The notes under the pieces: generated by a model
The model's database searches: none
What the model was told of the DNA's origin: nothing
Seen by the model: only the letters and a program-made list of their open reading frames with translations
Translations under genes and position numbers: made by a program
From: Candidatus Campbelliibacteriota bacterium
GTDB lineage: Bacteria > Patescibacteriota > Minisyncoccia > Phycocordibacterales > CSBR16-193
Direction of reading: 5' to 3'
NCBI GenBank assembly: GCA_007129455.1
Contig: SKVL01000031.1
Coordinates: forward strand, 1 to 12,814
DNA: 12,814 nt
In this document: positions 1 to 6,412 of the stretch, piece after piece
How the letters are laid out: every line of letters begins with the position of its first letter
How positions within the stretch are numbered: the stretch's first letter is position 1

Positions 1-866
1 TGAGGGGCCCTTTTATGTTCTTCCGCCAACTCGGCTATCTCCGGCAAAGGAATGAAAGTGAATATTTTGAGATAGTCTTCAACATTCTCATCACCAACAT
101 TTATCCAGAACTGGTAGAAAGCGAACGGTGAGGTTTTCTCCGGATCAAGCCACAGGGAATTCCCTTCCGACTTTCCGAACTTTATACCGGTCGTTTTGTC
201 AACGATTATAGGCACGGTGAGAGCGTAAGCGGTCTTGCCGGTCTTTCTTCTTATTAAATCAACTCCGGAGATGATGTTGGCCCACTGGTCCGATCCTCCG
301 ACCTGGAGATCTATATCGTACTTTTCATTCAAGTACATATAGTCGTAGGCCTGCAATAGTGAATAAGAGAACTCTGTAAAGGAGATGCTGTTCTCCTCGG
401 TATCAAGTCTTCTTTTTATGATATCTCGCTTAATGAGCTGGTTTATAGAAAAGTGTTTGCCGATGTCGCGCAGGAACTCTATCAAGGGTAACTTCCCCAA
501 CCATTCGGAGTTGTCAAAAACAACAAGTTTGTCTTTCTCCAACACACGAGACAGTTGATCTCTGATCTTGAGAGCGCTTTTGGCGACGACCTCCGGATCG
601 GAGAAAGGTCTCTCGCCGGACTCTTTGGGGTCCCCGATAAGACCGGTTGCCCCGCCGACCAGAAGATGTGGCTCGTGACCATGGTCATAAAGATGTTTCA
701 TCAAAAATATCGGCACCAAATGTCCCATCTGCATGGAGTCGGCCGTCGGGTCAACACCCAAATATATCTTTCTCTTCTTTGCCAGTATCTCCGAAAGAGT
801 GCCCCCGCCCTCTTGGGCGATAAAGCCCCTGTCACGCAACTCTTTGGCCAGATCTTTGTTGTTCAT
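1..866 (-). CDS. tyrS: Tyrosyl-tRNA synthetase, 3' end outside window
   Basis: Charges tRNA-Tyr with tyrosine in the cytoplasm (class I synthetase). The frame is open from the ATG at 866-864 to the window edge, 288 codons of the usual ~400-430, so the C-terminal tRNA-binding (S4-like) part is outside. Visible marks: GVDPTADS followed by MQMGHL (the HIGH signature, with Gln in place of the first His), LVGGATGLIGDP, the tyrosine-site block LQVGGSDQWANI, and KFGKSEGN, the KMSKS-type loop. This combination is specific to bacterial TyrRS. The start is supported by similarity to other TyrRS N-termini (MNNKDLAKEL) and by a TGGTATATT extended -10 24 nt upstream. There is no SD. It is read away from the toxin-antitoxin pair. 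A decayed copy of its first codons lies at 4881-4919. Confidence 0.96.
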   Translation of the reverse strand, partial: MNNKDLAKELRDRGFIAQEGGGTLSEILAKKRKIYLGVDPTADSMQMGHLVPIFLMKHLYDHGHEPHLLVGGATGLIGDPKESGERPFSDPEVVAKSALKIRDQLSRVLEKDKLVVFDNSEWLGKLPLIEFLRDIGKHFSINQLIKRDIIKRRLDTEENSISFTEFSYSLLQAYDYMYLNEKYDIDLQVGGSDQWANIISGVDLIRRKTGKTAYALTVPIIVDKTTGIKFGKSEGNSLWLDPEKTSPFAFYQFWINVGDENVEDYLKIFTFIPLPEIAELAEEHKRAP

Positions 867-890
867 AAATAATCAACTTATGTACTCTTT

Positions 891-899
891 AATATACCA
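891..899 (-). promoter_or_regulatory. Extended -10 promoter candidate for tyrS
   Basis: On the minus strand the bases read TGGTATATT, an extended -10 (TGn plus TATATT), with 24 nt to the tyrS ATG. No good -35 is visible. The same stretch survives in altered form in the remnant at 4919-4960. The motif is seen; its function is inferred. Confidence 0.35.
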
Positions 900-942
900 C
901 AAAAATAAAGCATCCGGATCCTACAAGAGCTTACCAAAAACC

Positions 943-1200
943 TCATCTGTACACATTCCCGCGCAAACCGATGCGAATAACCAATATATCCCTCTTACTT
1001 TTATACACCTTATAGACAACTCTGTACGGTCCGACTCTCAACGAATGGCAGTCATTGAATTTTCCTTTGAGCTTTTTCCCCAAATACGGCTCTTTTCGCA
1101 ACTCAAAGAAACCTGCAAAAATATGAGGTTTGTATTTGTCGCCTATCTTATTTAGATCTTTTTGAGCAACTTTGGAAAATTGCAGTTCAAATGTTCTCAT
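943..1200 (-). CDS. RelE/ParE-family toxin
   Basis: An 85-residue type II toxin of the RelE/ParE fold, probably a ribosome-dependent mRNA endonuclease (RelE-like) rather than a gyrase poison, though the sequence alone does not settle this. Family marks: N-terminal FSKVAQKDLNKI helix, then LKGKFNDCHSLRVGPYRVVYKV (the usual LxG..yRlRvGdYRvvY block), and the C-terminal IRIGLRGNVYR. Most relatives have IGHR..VYR, so the His is replaced by Leu here. Its ATG overlaps the antitoxin stop by 3-4 nt (ATGA), so the two are translationally coupled. A 16-codon tail of a second toxin is preserved at 5000-5050. Confidence 0.88.
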   Translation of the reverse strand: MRTFELQFSKVAQKDLNKIGDKYKPHIFAGFFELRKEPYLGKKLKGKFNDCHSLRVGPYRVVYKVYKSKRDILVIRIGLRGNVYR

Positions 1201-1499
1201 TTCTGACTTTTCTCGGCTAAAAAATAACCTTCTTTGGACAAAATATCTTCAAGTGTGGATGTGGTCCCTTTTTTATATTCCTTTTCGGCTTTTTCAATAT
1301 CCTTTTCCAGATCGGGGAGGTCGCCCAAGACCTCCAAGGTCTCTTGCCAAGACTCGAACTCCTCCGCCGACATAAGGGCGACCTTCGGTCTGCCCTTGTC
1401 GGTCAAGATATAATGGGTTGATGGAATTTGAACTTTTTTTGCCATTTCAAAAAGCCTTTTCCTCGCTTCCGAAATGGATAGAGTGTTTTTTGTGTTCAT
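1197..1499 (-). CDS. Phd/YefM-family antitoxin
   Basis: A 100-residue antitoxin that should bind and neutralise the downstream toxin and repress the operon through its N-terminal DNA-binding domain. The N-terminus SISEARKRLFEMAKKV, followed by YILTDKGRPKVALMSAEEFESWQETLEVL, is the Phd/YefM pattern. The charged C-terminal half (LEKDIEKAEKEYKKGTTSTLEDIL) is the expected toxin-wrapping region. It comes first in the operon, overlapping the toxin start by ATGA. A near-consensus promoter embedded in a palindrome lies 28-62 nt upstream, fitting autorepression. No SD is present before the ATG. Confidence 0.88.
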   Translation of the reverse strand: MNTKNTLSISEARKRLFEMAKKVQIPSTHYILTDKGRPKVALMSAEEFESWQETLEVLGDLPDLEKDIEKAEKEYKKGTTSTLEDILSKEGYFLAEKSQK

Positions 1500-1526
1500 G
1501 TTTTATTGACTATTTTTTCGGATATG

Positions 1527-1561
1527 TGTACATAATAATGTACATGTAGCCAAACTGTCAA
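1527..1561 (-). promoter_or_regulatory. Promoter and operator of the toxin-antitoxin operon
   Basis: Minus strand: -35 TTGACA (1556-1561), 18-bp spacer, -10 TATTAT (1532-1537). The -10 lies at the centre of the inverted repeat TGTACAT-AATA-ATGTACA (1527-1544), and a second palindrome TACATGTA (1541-1548) overlaps its edge. An operator covering the -10 is the normal autoregulation design for Phd-type antitoxins. The motifs are read directly; binding is inferred. Confidence 0.7.
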
Positions 1562-1581
1562 TCACTTGAGATGTCCATAAG

Positions 1582-1608
1582 AAAAGCCCCGATCTTAGAG
1601 ATCGGGGC
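1582..1608 (-). terminator. Intrinsic terminator after the small CxxCxxC gene
   Basis: A 10-bp perfect stem GCCCCGATCT/AGATCGGGGC (1586-1595 with 1599-1608) with a 3-nt loop. On the minus strand it is followed by TTTTCTT. It lies just past the stop of the gene at 1627. Confidence 0.85.
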
Positions 1609-1626
1609 CGGTCAAATATCAAGAAG

Positions 1627-1815
1627 CTAACGCTCCTTCTTTTCTACAAAGACCTTTTTCATCTCGCTCCACTGCTGTTTTGTCAATTTCACTTGACCGC
1701 CAAAATCATCCCGTATGAGAACAAAGCCGATTTGAGTAAAGTCAACCTCCGGGCAAGACTGACAACTGCCACACAAGGTTATTACACCTTTCTCAGAATA
1801 AGAACCTTTCGACAT
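1627..1815 (-). CDS. Small CxxCxxC protein of unknown function
   Basis: A 62-residue protein. C15, C18 and C21 (CGSCQSC) form a tight cysteine cluster that could bind a metal. It is followed by a segment rich in hydrophobics and charge, DDFGGQVKLTKQQWSEMKKVF. It has no signal peptide or membrane segment. Coding status is supported by one of only three strong SDs in the window (AAAGGAGG, 7 nt before the ATG at 1815-1813) and by a dedicated terminator. It resembles in style the short CGSC..-type orphans seen in Patescibacteria, but no function is known to me. Three cysteines alone make an incomplete zinc site, so dimerisation or an iron/redox role is possible. Confidence 0.75.
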   Translation of the reverse strand: MSKGSYSEKGVITLCGSCQSCPEVDFTQIGFVLIRDDFGGQVKLTKQQWSEMKKVFVEKKER

Positions 1816-1877
1816 AATATGACCTCCTTTTAAAATAACTTTTCCAGATTTATCTTAAACGAACCCGAGCTCGGAAG

Positions 1878-2372
1878 TCAAACATTCAACGACTTGGCGA
1901 TCCTCTCAGCCTCAGCCTTAAAGTCACTCCCCACCTTGATCCTCTCCAGTCTGATATGGATCTGCTCATAAAGCTTGTTAACAAAAGCGTCTCTTTCTCG
2001 GGTCTTTTCCTTTCTGTGAGACTTCCCATCCAGCTCAACGACCAACGCGATCTTATTCCTCTCAAGATCCCACAATAAAAAGTCAACATGCTTTGATTTG
2101 ATCTTATTCCACCACCCCCGATACTCCTTGCCTCTGGCGGTAACCTCGATAAAGTCGGCAAGTCTGACCTTGGAAAATATCAAATACTTCCGATGATCTA
2201 TCACACCGCTAAAGATGCGCAGAAATTCTTGCTCGGACCTCGTGAAAAAATAGTGCTTCGCTTTATACGGTAGCAGGCTCTCTTTCCCCACTCCGCCAAA
2301 TAGCGTCTTGAAAAAATACACCCCCAGTGCAAGAGACGCGATAAGAACAACTATGGCGAAAACTCCTTCCAT
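1878..2372 (-). CDS. Membrane-anchored DUF2726 nuclease-like protein
   Basis: A 164-residue protein. Residues 5-24 are one hydrophobic helix, so the domain is probably membrane-tethered on the cytoplasmic face. Residues 35-160 match DUF2726: LLPYKAKHYFFTRSEQEFLRIF at the start, then HVDFLLWD (D97) and VVELDGKSH (E113, D115, K117). This order resembles the D-(D/E)xK core of the restriction-endonuclease-like fold. An RERDAFVNKLYE helix follows, as in the family. The biochemical activity of DUF2726 is not established to my knowledge, so nuclease is a fold-based inference. It has its own promoter (2402-2430) and no SD. Confidence 0.8.
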   Translation of the reverse strand: MEGVFAIVVLIASLALGVYFFKTLFGGVGKESLLPYKAKHYFFTRSEQEFLRIFSGVIDHRKYLIFSKVRLADFIEVTARGKEYRGWWNKIKSKHVDFLLWDLERNKIALVVELDGKSHRKEKTRERDAFVNKLYEQIHIRLERIKVGSDFKAEAERIAKSLNV

Positions 2373-2401
2373 ATATATTGATCATGCTTTACGGTAACCC
2401 C

Positions 2402-2430
2402 AGTTAACTACTCATTCACACTCAAGTCAA
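2402..2430 (-). promoter_or_regulatory. Promoter of the DUF2726 gene
   Basis: Minus strand: -35 TTGACT (2425-2430), 17-bp spacer, -10 TTAACT (2402-2407). The expected start of transcription near 2395 leaves a leader of about 23 nt without an SD. Confidence 0.5.
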
Positions 2431-2462
2431 GAGATCGAGGCTATTATTGAGGTCCAAAAATA

Positions 2463-2521
2463 AATCTACCTTTTTTGATATTTCCCCCAAACCGGCAAGA
2501 CGTTTTCTTGCCGGTTTTTCT
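2463..2521. repeat. Hairpin repeat, left copy flanking the propeller gene
   Basis: Direct-repeat partner of 4718-4776. Positions 2486-2521 are identical to 4740-4775 (36 nt), and the ~20 nt to the left are similar. The core is a 12-bp perfect stem AAACCGGCAAGA/TCTTGCCGGTTT with loop CGTTT (stem 2489-2500 with 2506-2517). A T-tract follows only on the plus strand, so it would end plus-strand transcripts, yet no plus-strand gene lies upstream. On the minus strand it follows the propeller gene by about 45 nt without a U-run. Confidence 0.85.
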
Positions 2522-2561
2522 CGACAGTTATCTGTTATCATTCGATGTTTTAAAGTTCTCT

Positions 2562-4547
2562 TTATATCCCAAGCTCTTTGATCTTCTCCCAGGTATTCTG
2601 GTCAAAAACCAAGATCTTATCAGCTCGAATGACATAAAGGTGGTCGTCAATGTACAAAGCCCTCCTTATTTGAGCCTCTCCTATGGTCTTGATGAGTTCC
2701 AACTTCCCGCCTTCATAAGAGAAAATGTGAGCCCTGTTCCTCGTCGGCAAGAAAAACACTTCGTGAAGCGGGTCAAGCAAAAAAGCGTGGTGATTTCCAA
2801 GCGCCTCCGACCAGCTATCGCCTGGTAATATATATTTATCTGTTTCTTTCGGGTCATATGGGTCGCTGATGTCAAAAAGGGACGCTTTGACACTCCGGCC
2901 CTCTCTTCCAATACCCAGCATGTACCTCTCATCAATGGGATGAAGGTAAGAAGAGTATCCGGGGATCTTAAGCTCCCCTTTCATCTTCGGATCATTCGGA
3001 TCGGAAAGATCAATGATATAGAAAGGATCGATCTCTCTGAAAGTCACCACATAGCCCTTGTCCTCAATAAACCTGACCGAATATATCCTCTCGCCAAGGC
3101 CCAACTCTCCAACGACCCCCTTCTGCCTTAAATTACCATCCAAAACATGAACTTCGTTACTACTTTCCGCCTCCGGACCGAACATCCAGAAAGCCTCTTC
3201 TCCGATGGTTGTCGCAACCCTTAAATTGCCTTGATACTCATCCATCGCGAATTGGTTTAGAAGTCTCCCCGGAATGATCCCCAAGGCCTCGATCTTCAGG
3301 TTATCGATCCCCACTTTGATTATCCCGGTATGATCAAGTTCAAACTTTCTTTTTCCATAAAAGACCGGCAATCTTTCCAATAGTCTCTCTTCAAACCTCT
3401 CCTCAAGTTCAAGTTCCTCGTCGCGAGTAAGAGCTTCGAAAAAATCTTCAAAAATGGTCATGAGCTCAACCATTTTGGCCTCCGATCCGATGTCATAGCC
3501 CGATAAATTCTCAAGTCTTAAAATGATATCATCCGGGAACAGGTCATCAAACTCTTCAACGAAAAAGGTAAGCAAAAAATCCGCAAAGTCCAGAGGTTTG
3601 AAATAGGAAAGATAGAAATTCTCCGGCGACATGTAGACAATGGAGTTTTTGGCCGATCCCACGAAAGAAAGCGTCTCGTCTTTTTCACCGCTTAACAAGT
3701 CCACCTTCAGCAATGTGTAGATAGTATCAGCCGGGACCACTGTTTCGGGATAATGAATATCCAAACAAGAGACCACCAAAGGACTCTCATTGATAAGTAA
3801 AGGTTCGAAAACACAAGGAGCTTCACGAATGACTCGATTACTTATAACAAAATAAATTTTGTCACCGTACAACCTGGCATTATCTACTCCCGTTCTTTCA
3901 TTTATATCCATCTCCCACTTCAACTCCGGGTCTTTCGGATCGGCGACATCGTAGCCCAAGACCTTATCAGCACCAATGATGACCAAAATATCTTCCTTCA
4001 AAAAAAGCCTCCCCGATTCATCCAACCCGTTTATCAATGATAAACTCTCCACCGGGAACGCTCCCACTATCTTTGTCCCTCCCCCGTGGTCAAACCTTTC
4101 CGAAGAAACATAGATGTTCACACCGTCAGTCTTCACGATATCCGGCTCATCAACACCTTCCACCTGGATATTGGTCTCCGAATACCTCTCAGGTGTCGGT
4201 GACGGTGGCGTCGAGCCGTACCCCGGCGAACCTCCGGGCGCGGACGGCATGACGGGCGCACTAACAGATGCATCGGACAAGGCGTCGCCACTTGAAAAAC
4301 CGAAGCCGGGGTTAAAGTCAGCCATATCCATGGCTTTGGATAAGTAAGCTTTGAATTCCTCTTCAGAAGCAAAGGTTTTTATTTGATCACTTTCCACCCT
4401 AACCGATGAATCGTCTTTGTATTTATGGTGAACACTTCTATCAATGATCCCATCTTCGGGAACAAATTGGAGAACAACTATAAGGGTGAACATTGATATA
4501 CCAAAAATTATTGCCAATCCTATTGGGCTTGGAATGTTTTGTTTCAT
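2562..4547 (-). CDS. Membrane-anchored beta-propeller protein (PF09826 type)
   Basis: A 661-residue protein. Residues 9-28 form an uncleaved N-terminal anchor, so the rest is probably outside the cytoplasmic membrane. A Pro/Gly/Ser-rich linker (about 97-120) leads into the family signature YSETNIQVEGVDEPDIVKTDG (122-142). That signature marks the secreted proteins with a C-terminal beta-propeller distantly related to WD-40 repeats. Repeated blades are visible as evenly spaced Asp-rich turns, such as DVADPKDPEL, DLSDPNDPKM and DISDPYDPKE, the pattern expected for Ca-stabilised or surface propellers. An acidic helical insertion (about 325-385, rich in E/D/F/L) interrupts the blades. No catalytic motif is seen, so adhesion or scaffolding is plausible. 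It starts at an ATG with a TATAAT 18 nt upstream and no SD. The hairpin repeats at 2486 and 4740 bracket the gene. Confidence 0.88.
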   Translation of the reverse strand: MKQNIPSPIGLAIIFGISMFTLIVVLQFVPEDGIIDRSVHHKYKDDSSVRVESDQIKTFASEEEFKAYLSKAMDMADFNPGFGFSSGDALSDASVSAPVMPSAPGGSPGYGSTPPSPTPERYSETNIQVEGVDEPDIVKTDGVNIYVSSERFDHGGGTKIVGAFPVESLSLINGLDESGRLFLKEDILVIIGADKVLGYDVADPKDPELKWEMDINERTGVDNARLYGDKIYFVISNRVIREAPCVFEPLLINESPLVVSCLDIHYPETVVPADTIYTLLKVDLLSGEKDETLSFVGSAKNSIVYMSPENFYLSYFKPLDFADFLLTFFVEEFDDLFPDDIILRLENLSGYDIGSEAKMVELMTIFEDFFEALTRDEELELEERFEERLLERLPVFYGKRKFELDHTGIIKVGIDNLKIEALGIIPGRLLNQFAMDEYQGNLRVATTIGEEAFWMFGPEAESSNEVHVLDGNLRQKGVVGELGLGERIYSVRFIEDKGYVVTFREIDPFYIIDLSDPNDPKMKGELKIPGYSSYLHPIDERYMLGIGREGRSVKASLFDISDPYDPKETDKYILPGDSWSEALGNHHAFLLDPLHEVFFLPTRNRAHIFSYEGGKLELIKTIGEAQIRRALYIDDHLYVIRADKILVFDQNTWEKIKELGI

Positions 4548-4717
4548 ATATTGTTTGACTTGTAAATTATAACCGGGGGACTCAAAGACCCACCTTGGCT
4601 CATTATATCCGAAAACAAGGTCATATTTTTAAAAGTTCCTGTTGAAAACTCCACCCCGAAAAAACAAAGCCTGCACCCTTCCACCCAACCCCGACCTGTT
4701 CTTGAGACATAAAAATG
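4548..4717. other. Upstream region of the propeller gene, no gene seen
   Basis: About 170 nt with no convincing coding frame. Two TATAAT hexamers occur on the minus strand (4566-4571 and 4602-4607). Neither has a good -35 at 16-18 bp, though the nearer one is a reasonable -10 for the propeller gene. Confidence 0.4.
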
Positions 4718-4776
4718 AACCTGTCTTTTTTGACATTTACCCAAACCGGCAAGACGTTTTCTTGCCGGTTTTTCTT
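4718..4776. repeat. Hairpin repeat, right copy flanking the propeller gene
   Basis: Second copy of the repeat at 2463-2521, in the same orientation and 2254 bp away. The same 12-bp stem and loop are present (4743-4754 with 4760-4771), followed by TTTTT on the plus strand. Identity is complete over 4740-4775. To the left the match continues with scattered changes to about 4718. Confidence 0.85.
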
Positions 4777-4804
4777 GAAAAAATCGAATCGCCCCGGCAC
4801 CGAC

Positions 4805-4880
4805 TTATTCAGAGTCACTCGAATGGCTACCTTTAATTAACTTGATCTTCTCCCCTCGCCTCAATCTCTTTATCTCGGCC
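4805..4880 (-). pseudogene. 3' remnant of a GIY-YIG gene
   Basis: In the frame ending at the TAA at 4807-4805 the minus strand reads AEIKRLRRGEKIKLI and then KGSHSSDSE-stop. It aligns with the C-terminus of the intact GIY-YIG protein at 8640-8903 (AEIKRLRREQKIDLI, NCGHSECS-stop). At DNA level the run AATCTCTTTATCTCGGCC is shared. Nothing upstream of this tail is present, because the sequence switches into the tyrS-like remnant at about 4881. It is not a functional gene. Confidence 0.8.
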
Positions 4881-4919
4881 CCTCTCTTTAAGTTCCCTTG
4901 CCAAGTCTTTGTCTTTCAT
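4881..4919 (-). pseudogene. 5' remnant of a tyrS-like gene
   Basis: From the ATG at 4919-4917 the minus strand reads MKDKDLARELKER, against MNNKDLAKELRDR at the intact tyrS start (866). The match continues upstream of the ATG through the promoter stretch (CTCTTTAATAT shared on the plus strand), which rules out chance. After 13 codons the frame runs into the GIY-YIG remnant and stops at 4833. Confidence 0.75.
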
Positions 4920-4999
4920 AAAAATCGATTTATATACCTCTTTAATATGCCATAAAGATAGACTATTTGACCCCGTGATTACAAGTCCTTCTTGAAAAA

Positions 5000-5050
5000 C
5001 TATCTGTAAACACGACGCGGACCGATGCGAACAATCGGTATCAATATGTT
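5000..5050 (-). pseudogene. 3' remnant of a RelE-type toxin gene
   Basis: Read on the minus strand the last 16 codons are NILIPIVRIGPRRVYR-stop, against DILVIRIGLRGNVYR-stop in the toxin at 943-1200. The order toxin tail, spacer, tyrS-like start is the same as at 840-990, so the two regions are copies of one ancestral junction. The remnant abuts the stop codon of the GH26-like gene (5051). Confidence 0.78.
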
Positions 5051-6181
5051 TTAATCACTTTTCTTGATGTTTTGGACTCCGGTCCGGAAAACATCCAGCG
5101 ACTCCGAATCCGACCAGATAAGCCAGTTGCGCTCTTTATCTTCATTAAACCAAACAAACCCTTGGAGTGGGCCCTCGGTAAAATAAGGGCTGTCGAAAAG
5201 GCCCTTGATCCAAAGCGCCTTACTCTCACCTTCCGCACTAGCCGTTGATGTGATAAGAATCGGTTTTTGATATGACCGTAATTCGACTACCGAATTTCTT
5301 ACCAACTCATCAAAAGACACCCATGGGTCACCGAAATTAAATACGTTTATTCCAATCACATCCACAAACTCGGATCCGGGATAATACTGAACAAAAGAAT
5401 TCTCCGGAACGTTGGGAACAGACAGACTATTCACCACCCAAACAAACTGAACATTCGAAGCCGTCTGAGACCGTTCGTGGAGATACCGAAAAACTTCCCG
5501 ATACTCTTCGGTTGTTCCATACAATCCTCCGGGTCCTCCCCAAAACGTCCAGTATCCGTTCACTTCTTCCATAGGCGCGATCATAACCGGTCCGCCGTAA
5601 TTTTTAACATCTTCAATGAACTCGTCAATGTAATCATCCCAAGACCCATCCAAGATTCGATCAAAATGAAACCTTCGTTGTTGCTCAGCGGATCGATTGT
5701 AGTTCATCGGGTTCCAAAAGATGAAAACAGTGGCCCCGCGCCTGTTGATCTCCTCGGCATACTCCTTTGGGAAAGCGCTTTCATTGCCCCAATGTATATG
5801 AACGGCAACGATATCCGTTTTTGCTCCGGTACGATCTTCAAACTCGACCAGGTCTTCCTTTTTGGAAGAATGCACCCCCACCTGCAATTCGCCTCGATTT
5901 AAATCGATCAAACTATCCCGGTTCGATAAAAGTTCTCCGACATCGGAAACAATGAGATCCGACTCCTCCGACTCAGGGTCATCTTTTAAACCACCCCCAT
6001 CTCCGATCACTTCCACCTCACCATTGGCCACATCGGAAATATCGAACGAATCTTCTGTTAAAAGGTGTTGGTCATCGATCTTTTTATACGGATCGCCTCG
6101 GAATACGAAGAGAGCTCCCATCAATAAAATGATGGAAAAAAGCAAAATCACTTTAAATCCGGACGAATAAAAAGATTTCAT
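5051..6181 (-). CDS. GH26-like protein, probable pseudoenzyme
   Basis: A 376-residue protein with an N-terminal membrane anchor (residues 9-27), an acidic spacer to about residue 95, and then a glycoside hydrolase family 26-type (beta-mannanase-like) barrel outside the cell. Matching blocks: HIHWGNESAFPKEYAEEINRRG, FIFWNPMN, SWDDYIDEFIEDVKNYGGPV, MIAPMEEVNGYWTFWGG, YYPGSEFVDVIGINVFNFG, KPILITSTASAEG, and GFVWFNEDKERNW. The usual acid/base motif HE.N is EEVN here (Glu206 kept, His changed to Glu). The nucleophile motif, normally I(A/T)E.ASAE, reads ITSTASAE, with Ser312 (codon TCA at 5248-5246) in place of Glu. Glycan binding or modified chemistry is therefore more likely than normal retaining hydrolysis. 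I chose the ATG at 6181; a TTG two codons earlier (6187) is also possible. It diverges from the glycosyltransferase/deacetylase pair. Confidence 0.85.
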   Translation of the reverse strand: MKSFYSSGFKVILLFSIILLMGALFVFRGDPYKKIDDQHLLTEDSFDISDVANGEVEVIGDGGGLKDDPESEESDLIVSDVGELLSNRDSLIDLNRGELQVGVHSSKKEDLVEFEDRTGAKTDIVAVHIHWGNESAFPKEYAEEINRRGATVFIFWNPMNYNRSAEQQRRFHFDRILDGSWDDYIDEFIEDVKNYGGPVMIAPMEEVNGYWTFWGGPGGLYGTTEEYREVFRYLHERSQTASNVQFVWVVNSLSVPNVPENSFVQYYPGSEFVDVIGINVFNFGDPWVSFDELVRNSVVELRSYQKPILITSTASAEGESKALWIKGLFDSPYFTEGPLQGFVWFNEDKERNWLIWSDSESLDVFRTGVQNIKKSD

Positions 6182-6210
6182 TGACAATTGGTATTAAAAT
6201 AATATATACT
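6181..6210 (+). promoter_or_regulatory. Near-consensus plus-strand promoter in the divergent spacer
   Basis: TTGACA (6181-6186), 18-bp spacer, TATACT (6205-6210). Transcription would start near 6217, about 195 nt before the glycosyltransferase gene. The -35 overlaps the start region of the GH26-like gene, so the two directions may compete. Confidence 0.6.
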
Positions 6211-6240
6211 TTATAAAGATTAATTCTTTTTTATCTGAAT

Positions 6241-6272
6241 GTCACGCCCGACTGGCGGGACTCTTTTTCTTT
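6241..6272 (+). terminator. Intrinsic terminator in the leader of the glycosyltransferase gene
   Basis: Stem GTCACGCC/GGCGGGAC (6241-6248 with 6254-6261, one A-G mismatch), loop CGACT, then TCTTTTTCTTT. No plus-strand gene precedes it. It would end transcripts from 6217 after about 50 nt, unless bypassed. A second hairpin AGCTGA/TCAGCT follows at about 6284-6302. It fits an attenuator or the end of a very short RNA. Confidence 0.6.
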
Positions 6273-6412
6273 CGGCTTAAAAGCTGACCAACTTTCAGCT
6301 CAAAAAATTCTCCAAGTCGCCGACTCTACCATATCCGGTAAATTCCAAGCGTTATAGAACGTAAATGGTATGAATCGTTCGAAAAAAAGAACAAATAAAA
6401 TTTATAAAGAAC

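Noticed and set aside
1197..1200. Recoded UGA (Gly) as in Gracilibacteria/SR1
   Set aside because: UGA closes the antitoxin and toxin at the expected family lengths, and the ATGA overlap makes sense only if UGA is a stop.
4544..4818. Two 65-66-codon minus-strand frames upstream of the propeller gene
   Set aside because: They overlap each other, one reads through the hairpin repeat, composition is unlike a protein family, and no start signal is present.
6185..6187. TTG start of the GH26-like protein
   Set aside because: ATG lies two codons later and neither has an SD; the ATG is the simpler choice.
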